Of a DNA stretch of 64,000 bases, positions 24,001 through 36,000 are shown one piece after another. A program made the translations under genes and the position numbers. Where the stretch lies: the NCBI GenBank assembly GCA_963575745.1, contig CAUYUJ010000891.1, positions 433,639 to 497,638 of the forward strand. Reading direction: 5' to 3'. Source of the stretch: Prorocentrum cordatum. Its lineage: Eukaryota > Sar > Dinophyceae > Prorocentrales > Prorocentraceae. Every line of letters starts with the position of its first letter. The first letter of the stretch is position 1. A model generated the notes under the pieces. The model saw only the letters and a list, made by a program, of their open reading frames with translations, made no database searches and had not been told where the DNA came from.

Positions 24001-27000
24001 TCTACGAGGTGGGCGCCGAGCCCCTGGACGGGCCGCTGGTGATGCTGCCGGAGCGCCTGTCGGTGCTGCTGCACGCGGACGCGCGAGAGGCTCGGAACAG
24101 GGGGCCCGCCGAGACGACGGCGGCTCGCCCGCCCGGTCCAACTCTGGCCAACGTTCGGCGACCGATTGTGGACCCTCCTCCTGCGGATCCACTCGGCGCT
24201 GGGGTCTCGGATTTCCCCGCTTTGTGACCTCTTGTCGTTGATCAGACTTCAGTCGGCTCGGGTCGCAGCGTCTGCTTCCTTCGCTGGGGTTCGCCTCGCC
24301 GCGGGCCTCCTTCGAATGCAGAACCCGGGCCGGCGATCCAGAAACCTGGCCTGCAGGGCCAGGCTGCACGCACGCGGTTGCCTCAAAATCGGTCCCCTGT
24401 CTCCTCCCCCAGGTCCATCCCGGTCCGTCCTTCGAGGCGGGCCCGGGGCGGAGGCCCCTGCAGGAGGCCCAAGAATAGGGCGAGAGAAACTTCACTGGCG
24501 GCCGAACCGACCCCCAGCACACCATCCCTTCCCATGACCCCCCGCCAAGACGTAATGTGTGCGGCCGGGGGGGGGAGTTTGAGAGGCGATGGGGGACGTC
24601 ACGGAAGGGGATGGTCTGCCAGGGGTCGGTTATAGCCGCGCCCGGAAATCCCATGGAGATCCGCCGTTGCCCTGACTGGTCTTCCGAGGCGCGCGAGGGC
24701 CGCCTGTGACATTGGCCAGCTGGGCTGGGACATGTTTTGGGGATCACGCGCGGTTGCCCAAGGCTCCGCCCCCAGGCCCCTCCCCCAGGTTCCCTCCTCA
24801 TCCGTCCTCCCAGGCGGGGCCGGCAGTGGCGACGAGAAGCCCCCAGGATGGGCCCAAGAGGAGGCGCGAGAGAGCAACGACGGGGAGAGCCGCCGCTGCC
24901 TCGCAGAGGGCCCTCGGAGAGGCGCGCGAGGGCAGGGCGGGGGACGTCTCGCTCACCTGGAGGCTGCTGGAGGCGGCCGAGCACGTGGGGCGGCTCTTCG
25001 ACTGGACCTCGGGGGGCCCCGGCGGCAGCGCCGAGCAGGGCGGCGGCGGTTCGGGCGGCCGCGGGCCCGAGGAGGCCTTCGAGGCGGGGCTGCGCGCAGG
25101 GAAAGGGTTCTGTACCCAGACATGCTCGCGTCGCAAAAAATCAAGACGGGATGTTCGGGGCCACTTTCGGCCTCGGGGGGCTCTCGCCGGGCCTCGGGAG
25201 CGTCAAAAAACTACTCAGGATGAAAAACCGAGCCCGGGAAAGCGTCGGGACTTCCAGGGACCCCGTATTGAAAAAATCAGGATGTCGCATGTCTGGTTAG
25301 GCTTCCCAGACGGGGTCCGAGTACAGTGGAGGCCCATGCCAAGAAGCACCCTGCTTGCCTCCAGGGTGCCCTGGGTTTCTTGGGCTTCGGTGGTTCTGCT
25401 GTGGAAACCGCGACGTCCCCACAACAGATATCAACGGAGGTTCTGTGGGTCTCAGGATTTGGTGTCTTGTGGAAGGTTTCTTGTGGTCGGGCCCACACTG
25501 CAGATGGGGTCCAGAGATCGCGCCGCATCGCCGATGTATCGGCGATGCGGCTCGATGTGGAGCTCGATGTTGTCCACGCCGAGCTCGCCGATGCGTTGCC
25601 GATGCGTCGCCAGCGCCGTAGATACATCGCTGGTGCATCGCCGATACAGCTCCGATGCATCGGCAACGCGGCGTGATCCTCCGATCCCGTCTACTCCGAC
25701 CCCATCTGGGAGGCCTTTGAGAGTCGCTGGCGATGTTTCTCCCCCCCAGTCCCCGAGCTTTCGACGAAAACGTAAGTTCTTCAGGAAAGGAGGGAAACCC
25801 GGGGATACGTCCCCAAGAGGGCGATCCGGACTTACCGCATATCGAGGATGGGCGCCCCCCTATCGTTATGTACCAGGGTTGGGCCTCAGAGTTCCTGGTC
25901 CATTCGAAAACCCCATCAAGCCTGGGATAAGGGTCGACACATTCCTTGTTAAAGAGTGACCCTTCGCTGGTCAAGCAGTGGCGAGGCGTCTCGGCTTGCC
26001 TCCAGTCCAACCAATCAACGGTATGGCAATTTGTTTTGTTGTTTGCGCGATCTGTTCTTGCATATACGTCTGGCTAAGACTGTCCTGATTTGATACATCG
26101 ATTTTATGTTCTGGTTATTGGAGTTTTTGTTCGGAACATGTCGTGGCAGGCCAACAGTAATTCCTGGGCGTTCGGTCACTGCTCAGGCTGGAGGGACCTT
26201 TGGCATGGCGGGCTCACCGGGGATCCCCCCAGCCTGACATCCCCTCGTCGTGGACAAAAAACAGACGACGGGTGGTTCGTGGCAAGAGTCAGCATCTGGG
26301 GGGGCCCACCGGGCCAAGAAACGGTCAAACTACGATCCAGGAGGAGAAGCCGGTCCTGGTGAAGGGACCCAAGACCTTAGCGGAGCCACGCTGCGACAAC
26401 GTGACGGCGTCGGGAATTCGGCCGCGCTCGGATCTGGGCTCCCCGCGCCCCCGTGTAAAAGGGCGCGCGCCAGAGGCCCTTCTTTAGGGGGCCACATGCG
26501 AACCCCACCCCTACCCCCCACGATTTCTGAGAGGGAGGGTGGGGTTCACTTCGCTCGGGAGCTCCCGCACGAAGTGAACCCCGCCCTCCCCCTCAGAAAT
26601 CGTGGGGGGTAGGGGTAGGGTTCGCATGTTGCCCCCTACCCTCTTGCCCATGCGGCCACTCTGCGCCGGGTGCTGCCCGAAGTGCAGTGGAGGCCCATGC
26701 CAAGAAGCACCCTGCTTGCCTCCAGGGTGCCCTGGGTTTCCTGGACTTCGTTGGTTCTGTTGGTGGAGGCGCGACGTTCCCACACCCAAAATCAACGGAC
26801 GTCCTGAGGTCTCAGGGTTGGGTTTCTTGTGGAAGGTTTCTTGTGGGCTGGCCTCCACTGTAGCCCTGGCCCAAGGTGGCCCTGGCCTTCCCGGGCAGGC
26901 GTAGATGGCCTCCACAGCGCCCCTCACCAGGCGCAGAGGTCCGCAGGAGCTCCAAGATTGCACGGAGAAGTGGACGCTTTCGGACAAGGACACCTCTGGC

Positions 27001-30000
27001 AGCCAAGGGCCTCGTGCCCACAGGGCCCATGTCACCCGCGATGGTGCGACGATGATGGCGCGTTGCGCGTCGCGGTCTGGGCCAGAGCGTTTGCCCTTCT
27101 CCAGGGGGCTTCTCGACCCACCAAACCACCCCAATCCAACCCGCAGGCCCCAATCTGCCCTTCATTTCCCAGTGGGTGGGGCCCGGGGAGCATGGAAGAA
27201 GCGCAGCTGAGGCCCCATATACCAGAGATTCGGTCTCTTTACAACCAGAACAACCACTTTACAACCAGATGGGTTACTTTACAACCAACATAGGATTGGA
27301 AAGTATGGTTTTCCATCGAGAACGTCCACTTTGCAACCAGAACGGCCCACTTTACAACCAGAACGGACCACTTTACAACCAGCATGGGCCACTTTACAAC
27401 CAGAACGGACCACTTTACAACCAGCTCAGAGTGGCCGTGCGTGTTTGGGCGTTCCGCACAGCGCTCCAGAGCAAGTGGGCGCGCTGAAACATGCTCCAGA
27501 GCAAGTGGGCGCCCCGAAAAATGTTCCAGAGCAAGTGGGCGCTCTCAAAAGTGCCCCAGGGCGCGCGGGCGCTCTGAAAAATGCTCCAGAGCACGTGGGC
27601 GCTCTGGAGCCCGAGCGCCTGAACGCTCTGCACAGGCCCCAGCGACGCCTCTGGGCCCGAGCGCCTGAACGCCCTGAGCAGGCCCCAGCGACGCCTCTGG
27701 GCTGGGGCTCGACGGCTTCGGTTTCGGCAAGGTCGGTTTCCATTCCCGCTGGGCGCGTTCTCCTTTGACGCGCCTTACTTCCATGTCTACCTACTGGGGC
27801 GTGTCCACCTCCGCGGTCACCGCCATGTTCAAGACAGTGGTCGGGGTCTTCACCAACGGCCTCGTATTGAACCCGTTCGACTGCAGTTTCCACTGCAACC
27901 CTGCTACCACCACACTTACCGCTGCAGCCCCGCTACCTCCACAATTCTGACTGACCCCCCCGCTACCATTACAGATCCCATTGCAGCCCAGCTACCACCG
28001 CAGTTCCCACCGCTGCCTGGCGACCGCCACAGTTGCCACCGCAGTTTCCCAACACCATGCAGTTCCCATTGTAGCCCCCGCTACCACCACATCTCCCACT
28101 ACAGCTTCCCAGTGCCATGCAGCTCCAGTCTTGGACAGCATCGTGGTTTATTCGCATGTCCTGCGCGAGTAGCCTTCGCCCGGCAGGGAAAAAAAAACAG
28201 AGCAAGCACTGGCAGAACTGACCGAAAGAGCTTAGAGAGCAGGTCAAAACCATAATCCGCCCACCAGCACGCAACATACCATAGCGCACCAGGTCGTCGC
28301 ATCACCAACGCGTGCGCAGTGCGCGATGGGCAACTTTACAACCAATATGCCTCAAAGAGCCCAAAGCCACCCTTGCGCTTGCCCACGGAGATTTCAGGGA
28401 AAGGCCCGCGTGCGTTTAATATGTGTTTCCACTTGCCTGGTTGTAAAGTGCCCTTCCTGGTTGTAAAGTGCCCTTCTCGGATTTTGCAAGCTGGTTGCAA
28501 AGTGACCCATCTGGTTGTAAAGTGCGCTTCTGGTTGTAAAGTGACCCACGCGCCCATATACCCCCCCGCAGCCCTGAACTCGGGCCTTCGGGCTGGGCTG
28601 GGGTGGCCTGGCAGGTTGTCAGGGAGCGGTCTGGCGATCGAGAGGCCGCCGATCGGTGAGGGTCGGTTGTCAGGAGCGATCTGGCGATCGAGAGGCCGCC
28701 GACCGGTGAGGGTGGAGCGATCCGCGGGCGGCGCCAGAGGCCACTTTGGCGCAGATCGGCGCGGCACGGGCCTGCCGCAGAGCTTCGCCCGCGCCGCCAC
28801 CGACCCGGGGAGCCGAGTTCGCGGCAGAGCGGCAGCGGTTTTCGACCAAAAAAAAAAGATACCCCCAAAACAGTTCAAACATGATACCAAGATAGTTTGG
28901 GGACTATTTTTGGGGTAGTCTTTGGCCTTTTTGGAGCATGTTTGGGGTATTCTTATTCTTCGTCGAAAACATCGAGAGGACATGCTTTTACGTCTTTCGC
29001 GCGGCAGAGGCGAGACCCTCACGCGCGTCGGGCCGCGAGACGGGGAAACACCGCGCCGCGCACGATCCCGCGGGCAAGAGGGAGGGGGGCGGAAGGCGAG
29101 GGGGTGGCCGCGGAGGGAGGGGAGCCGGGCGCGGGGGCACTCTCACGCAGAGGGGCTGCGGCGAGCGTGCGGGAGGCGGCATCGAGAGGAGAGCACGATT
29201 CTGCAGCGCTCGTGACCCCGAGATCCGGGGGGGTCTCAGGTTTTTTGTCGAACCGGGGGCGCTCCCGTTCAGTTTCGGGCTGCGGGGCCCTCGCAGATCG
29301 ATCCAGCTCGAGGAGCGGCGCAGAAAAAGAGGCGGCCTATGGCTCCGGTCGTGTTTTTTCGCGGTGTTCCAATGTTTTTTCGAGGCGTCGGATCTCAGGG
29401 GGCCCCGTCTTCCTGCGGCATCTGTCTCGAGCGGGGCCGATATATCCGTGAGGGCCCAGGGCCCCGGGACCTGGCGAAGAAAACGCCCGCTGTGAAGACC
29501 GATGCTCAGAGCCCCGAATCATCAGGGGTAACTCGGGTCAGGGATAACTCGGGTTCGTTTTTTCGGGGATCCAAACCCGAGTTACCCCGGACCCGAGTTA
29601 CCCCGGATAGCTCGGGCGTCCAGAGCCCCGAATCATCAGGGGTAACTCGGGTCAGGGATAACTCGGGTTCGTGTTTCGGGAATCCAAACCCGACTTACCC
29701 CGGACCCGAGTTGCCCCGGATAACTCGGGCGCCCAAGATGCCGGGGTCGACCCGGCACGAACCTGCGGTGGGGGCGTTCGTTGAGGAATGTTCTGGTTGA
29801 CCCAGAAGGGTGTCCAGCGAAGAGAGGGTGGTGCAATGGATGTGTTGGGTTGCAGGTGATCTGGGGCGTGCAGCGCACTTCTGCGCGCGAGTGCATGGCA
29901 TGCAGTGCATTAGTGGCAGCACAGTGCAATACACTGCTCTGGCGCAATGCATGTGTAATGCAATTGCCCCACATCTATTGCACCATCCTCTTTCAGCTGG

Positions 30001-33000
30001 ACTTCCTTATGTTGGCTCAATCAGAATTGTGGCCAGGAGGCTTCAGACCCTGGGAGGAGGGTCCATGTCTGGCGAGGACGGCGGTGACATACACGATGTT
30101 GCATCGGCTTTTCCAGACCCCAAGTTCCTTCGCCAATGGTCCCTTCATTGAGATCCAGCCTTGCCGCAATCATTACAGCATCGTGAAGCATCACGACTGG
30201 AGCCTAAGACATCATTTTTGTTGCGCTATTTTTGGGGCCGCATCGGCTTGTGAGATGCCGGGGCCCCGAATCTGGGCGAACACGCTCATAGTGCTAACAT
30301 CGCAACGCCATGATCTCAGGGTTGTCCAGGGCCCTCGCCGTAGCCTGGCTCTCGGTCTCGCGACCCATGCCCTCTACCTTCCTGTGGCAGCGTGGTCATC
30401 GGAGGGTCTTGTGTCCTCTCTCGACGGCGAGCCTGGGGGGAAGTGAGTGAGAAGGGGCGGACTTTCTCAGAAGGCTCGTAGGCCCCCTGGTCTTCTGAGC
30501 AGTTTTCTGAGCCTTGCCCGGAAATTCAGAAAAGCCCTCAGAAGGCCGGCGGCCTTATGAGAAGCCCCGCCGCCTTTTGAGAGGGCCTTGTCTCTCTCAC
30601 TTCCCATCCTGGGCGCGCCGCCGACTTCAGTTTTCGAGCCAACTCGGGTCTCCAGCGACCGTTCGGGACAGTCTGGGCACCCCCGGGAACGCCCTCGGCG
30701 AGGCACCCCCGCTGGAACGCATCCCGAGGCTGGAGCACCGCCAAGGACCGACGGAAGCGCCCGAGAGCCGCGCACCCGAAACTTCCCCCCTCGCTCGCCG
30801 CCGACCCTCGCCTGTCCTCTCCAATCGAACTCGACTGTTCAGGAGGGAAAGAAACACACAGACAGAAGTGATCGTCGACTCCCAGAAAACATGGGGAAAT
30901 AGGGGAAGTGGGGGGGAAGACGAAAACCCCAACAAGATGGGAAAATGTGGGGAATATTTACCTAACAGCGTAGACTGATAGGTTTCTAGTAGGATCAAAA
31001 GAGGGCAGCAGCTTACTCCACAGGAGGGTCTGGGCGGATGTCGGCGAGCTGCCGGGCGGACGCCGGGCGGACGAACCGGGCTCGTTTTTCACCAACAGTC
31101 ACACACTTCGTGCTCTTCGACCTCCCAGAACTCCATTCCCGGGCCACATTTTGAATAACCGGACGCAATAGTCATACACTTCGTGCTCTTCGAGTTCCCA
31201 GAACACCATTCCCGGGCCACATTTTGAATGCCCGGAGCCAACTGTAGGCCACTTCGTGTTCTTCGATTTCCCAGAACGCCACTCCCGGGCCACATTCTGA
31301 ATGCCCAGAGCCAACTGTAGGCCACTTCGTGCTCTTCGATATCCCAGAACACCATTCCCGGGCCACATTCTGAATGCCCGGAGCCAACTGTAGGCCACTT
31401 CGTGCTCTTCGACTGCCCCGAACGCCATCGCCGAATGCCACTCCTGCCACTCCTGGCGCACATTTTGGATGCCCGGAGCCAACTGCACGCCACTTCCTGC
31501 TCTTCCACCTCCCAGAATTCCATTCCCGGGACGCATTGTGGGGAACACGCCATTGTAGTCGTAGTAGTACTCGTACGCCTCTCCTCCTCCTTCTACTCGC
31601 TCCTCCTTTTTCTTCTCTCATCGACGTCAGAACCCTTGCCTCCTATGACGTCCTCCGCTGGCCTGGGTGGTCTACTCAGGTCGCGGAGGGGGATAGGAGG
31701 GGGGTCGTTGCCATGGGTGGTTCCCTCGAATTGACGACGGGGAGGGGGGGTGCACCGTTCCCTCGGATGGGCACATCCCCCCCTCCAAGGGTCTCCGAGC
31801 CCTCCCTCTCCGTCCTTTTCCTTCTCCCTTCTATTCGTAGAGTACTAGTAATAGTAGTTGCCAAGTTTGTAAGTGGCAGCCGTGCTATATCGCTGAGAGG
31901 TGCCCCGTGCGTGGCCGTGGGGGCGAGGCCCCAGCGGCCCAGCGCGAACCAGAAAGCTTTCGATTCCAAACCGCCCCCGTTGAGGGCTGTGCGTTTGGCG
32001 CGCAACTGGGTTCCCCTGCGTGGGTTTCGGACACGGCGTCCAGCAGCATTGTCCCATTTTTATTTAACAGCGAAGATTGATAGTAGGCTCAAAAGAGAGC
32101 ATCATGACTCCTCACGGGGGTCGGGGCGGGACCCGGGGCGGCTGCCGTCGAAGCCCAAATCGCGTAGGACATCCTCGCAAAATCGCTCTTGGCGCTGCTA
32201 GAACTCCATTCCCAGGGTACATTTTGGATGCCCGGAACAAACTGTAAGCCACTTCGTGGTCTTCGAGTTCCCAGAACTCCATTCCCGGCGTACATTTTGG
32301 ATGCCCGGAGCCAACTGTAGGCCAGGACATTCACTTGTAGGCCAAGTTCCCTCTTCGCCCTAGAACTCCATTCCCATTTTGGGTACATTTTGGATGCCCG
32401 GAACAAACTGTAAGCCACTTCGTGGTCTTCGAGTTCCCAGAACTCCATTCCCGGCGTACATTTTTGCCCGGAGCCAACTGTAGGCCACTTCGTGGTTTTC
32501 GAGTTCCCAGAATTTTATTCCCGGGCCACATTTTGGATGCCCGGAGCCAACTGTAGGCCACTTCGTGGTCTTCGAGTTTCCAGAACTGGAATGCCCGGAG
32601 CCAACTGTAGGCCACTTCGTGCTCTTCGATTTCCCAGAACGCCACTCCCGGGCCACATTCTGAATGCCCAGAGCCAACTGTAGGCCACTTCGTGCTCTTC
32701 GATATCCCAGAACACCATTCCCGGGCCACATTTTGGATGTCCGGAGCCAACTGTAGGCCACTTCGTGGTCTTCGAGCTCCCAGAACTCCGTTCCTGGGTA
32801 TGATTTTGAATGCCCGGTGCCAACTGTAGGCCACTTCGTGGTGTTCGAGCTCCACAATTTTATTCCTGAGGCAGGCTGAGGCTGAGGCTGAAGCAGGCTG
32901 AGGCTGAGGCTGAGGCAGGCTGAGGCTGAGGCAGGCTGAGGCTGAGGCTGAGGCTGAGGCAGGCTGAGGCTGAGGCAGGCTGAGGCTGAGGCGTAGGCTG

Positions 33001-36000
33001 AGGCAAGGTGAGGCTGAGGCAGGCTGAGGCTGAGGCCGAGGCTGAAGGCAGACTGAGGCTGAGGCTGAAGCAGGCTGAGGCTGAGGCTGAGGCAGGCTGA
33101 GGCTGAGGCTGAGGCAGGCTGATGCTGAGGCAGGCTGAGGCTGAGGCTGAGGCTGATGCTGAGGCTGAGGCAGGCTGAGGCTGAGGCCGAGGCTGAGGCT
33201 GAGAGGCTGAAGGCTGAGGCTGAAGGCAGGCTGAGGCTGAAGCAGGCTGAGGCTGAGGCTGTGACTGCGACTGCCGTTGCCACTGCGACTTTCATCGCGA
33301 ATGCGACTGCGACTGCGAGAACAGCAGAATTCTACAACTGGATTCTCATGTGAATCTGAAGGGAAATGCTTCCAGATATGCTCCTACACATCGCTGTTAG
33401 GTTGCTTTGCCGGGATAATTTCTATGTAATCGCTTCGCTCATGCCGCCGGCCCTCGAGCGCTCTATGGGGCCTCATTGAAGCCTCTTGGGGGCCTCTTTG
33501 GGGCCTCCTGGGGGCCTCTTGGGGGCCTCTTGGGGGTCTCTTGGGGCTCCTTGCCGGCGTCTTGGGGCCCTCTTGGGGGGCTCTTGGGGCGGGGTAGTAG
33601 AGTGCACCCCCCTCGGGAGATATTTTTACCTGTGTGCAGGGCCCCTTCCACTGTGCCCCAGTGCCCTCGCCGCGCAGCCCGCCGAGGCGCGGCAGCGGGA
33701 GCTCCTGCGCCGGGCCGCGGAGGCCCTGCGGCGCTGCACGGACCGAGTCCTCGCCGCCGCCGGGAGCGGCGCCCGCCCGGGCGCCGACCTCACGGCCGGG
33801 CTCCCGGCGGAGGCCCGGGGCCCGGGGTCCTCCTCCTCCTCCTCCTCCTCCTCCTCCTCCTCCTCCTCTTCCCTCCTGTCCTCCGCCTCCTCCTCCCCTC
33901 CTCCTCCTCCTCCTCCTCCTCCTCCTCCTCCTCCTCCTCCTCCTCCTCCTCCTCCATTACATTTCTTTACAAGTAACTTCTCCCCGTCGCACCCCGAGGC
34001 CAGTTGTTTCAGCGGGCCGGGCTGGGCGCGTCGCCTGAGACTTCCTCACCACTTACGACCCTGAAGCTTGAAAGTTGGCAACAACTTCACAGACGGAGGG
34101 CGGGTCGTTTTCAAAATGCGGCTCTCGCTGTAGCGCCGCGCGCACTCGAGCCGTTCATTCGTTGTACAAATTTGCAAGAGCTTCAGACATTGACGTCGAC
34201 TAGTTTTCAAACGTGGTCCTCGCCTTAGTGCCGTGCGCATTCGTTTCAAGAAGTTGCAAGAGTTTACGGGTTTAGGTCGGCTCTTTTTCAAAATGTGGTT
34301 CTCGCCACAGCGCCGCACATATTCGTTTCTAACAGTTCAAGAGCTTCACGGATTCCCATGATCAGCCTACCAGAAATAGAGTGTTGGAAGGATTCAGGAT
34401 TATGCGGGTGCAACAGTTACGATGGTTCGCGGTGCTTGGTTTAAGTCCCAGGAGTGGCGTTCTGGCACGATTCAGGATCGCCCAAACGCAACAGTCAGGT
34501 TGATCCGTGGCGCTGGACTCCCGAAAACAACGTGCTGATATGCTCTAGGGTCTTCTAACGGTTGTCTTCCAACGAGGCAGTTCCCTCAGTGGAAATGACC
34601 CGTTGTATGGGCCTATGAAGAGGGATATTGGAGTGAGAACTTGTTCGACCATCGTTGCTGATTCTTGAGTTTGCAGTGGTCCTCCTCCTCCTCATCCTCC
34701 TGTCCTTCCTATCCTCCTCCTCCTCCTCCTTGTCCATCTTGTCCTTCCTATCCTCCTCCTCCTCCTCCTCTTCCTCCTCCTCCTCCTCCTCCTCCTCCTC
34801 CTCCTCCTCCTCTTTGTCCTTCCTACCCTGCTCCTCCTCCTCCTCCTCCTCCTCCTCCTCCTCCTCCTCCTCCTCCTCCTCCTTCTCATCCTCCTTCTCC
34901 TTCTCCTTCTCCTCCTCCTCCTCCTCCTCCTCCTCATCCCCAGCCTGGATCTGCCCAGACCGCCCGCCCGGGCGCCGACCTCACGGCTGGGCTCCCGGCG
35001 GAAGCCCAGAGCCTCGTCCTCCTCTTGGGCCTAGTCGCTTTGGGCGTTGTCGCCTAGTTTCGGGCCCTGGGAGCCTCGCCTTCCTCTTGGGCCTGGTCGC
35101 TGTTGGCGTTTTCGCGCAGTTTCGGGCCCTGGGACCCTCACAGATCGATCCGGGTCGAAAAATGACGCAGACAGACGGGGTTCGGGGCTTTGGTCGCGAT
35201 TTGTTCACCATTCTTTAATTTTCTTCGATACGTCAAATCTCAGGGTTGAGCGGTGAAGCTGTAGCGTTCTTGGGCCTCGTCGTCGTCGTCGTCCTCCTCC
35301 TCCTTTTCCTCCTCCTCCTCCTCTTCCTCCTCCTCCTCCTTATCCTTGCTATCCTCGTCCTGCTCCTCCCCAGCCTGGATCTGCCCATCCAGTCCCTGTT
35401 GTGCCTCGCGCCCTATGCGGCGGTAGCGGTGCGCCGCTGAGGCCAGGGTTTCTTTCGGCCTGTGGATCCAGCGTTGAGGCTGCATCATGTATACAACTAC
35501 AGTATATATCCTAGAACAAAAAATATTCACTGCGTGATGCTCCCCATATGTGCATCTACTCGCATGGACCTGTCCGCCGTGAATGTCTAGGCGCAAGAGC
35601 TTTCGAATATTAACGGGCTTCAGTTGTGACGGTCTGGACATCAATCTAACTGCGAATGAATTGGAGTGTGAATGAGCCTCAGTAGTACGAGCGCGTCTCT
35701 GTGCATGAGCCTGGGGCCTCCTGGGGCCTCCTGAAACCTACTGGGGCTTCCTGGGGTCTCCAGGAGCCTCTTGGGACCTCCTGGGACCTCCTAGGAAGGT
35801 TTCGTGCCCCAGGGGAGGCGCAATCTATAGCAACAGACGTACATAAAACATTGCGGATTAGAGCCACAGGAGAAGGGCAATCTATAGGAACACGCGTAAA
35901 ACACCAAGGACTCGTGCCCCAGGAGAGGCCCAATACATAGGAACATGAGTAAAACATTTAGGATTGTGTACACAGGAGAAGGACCATCTATAGAAACATA

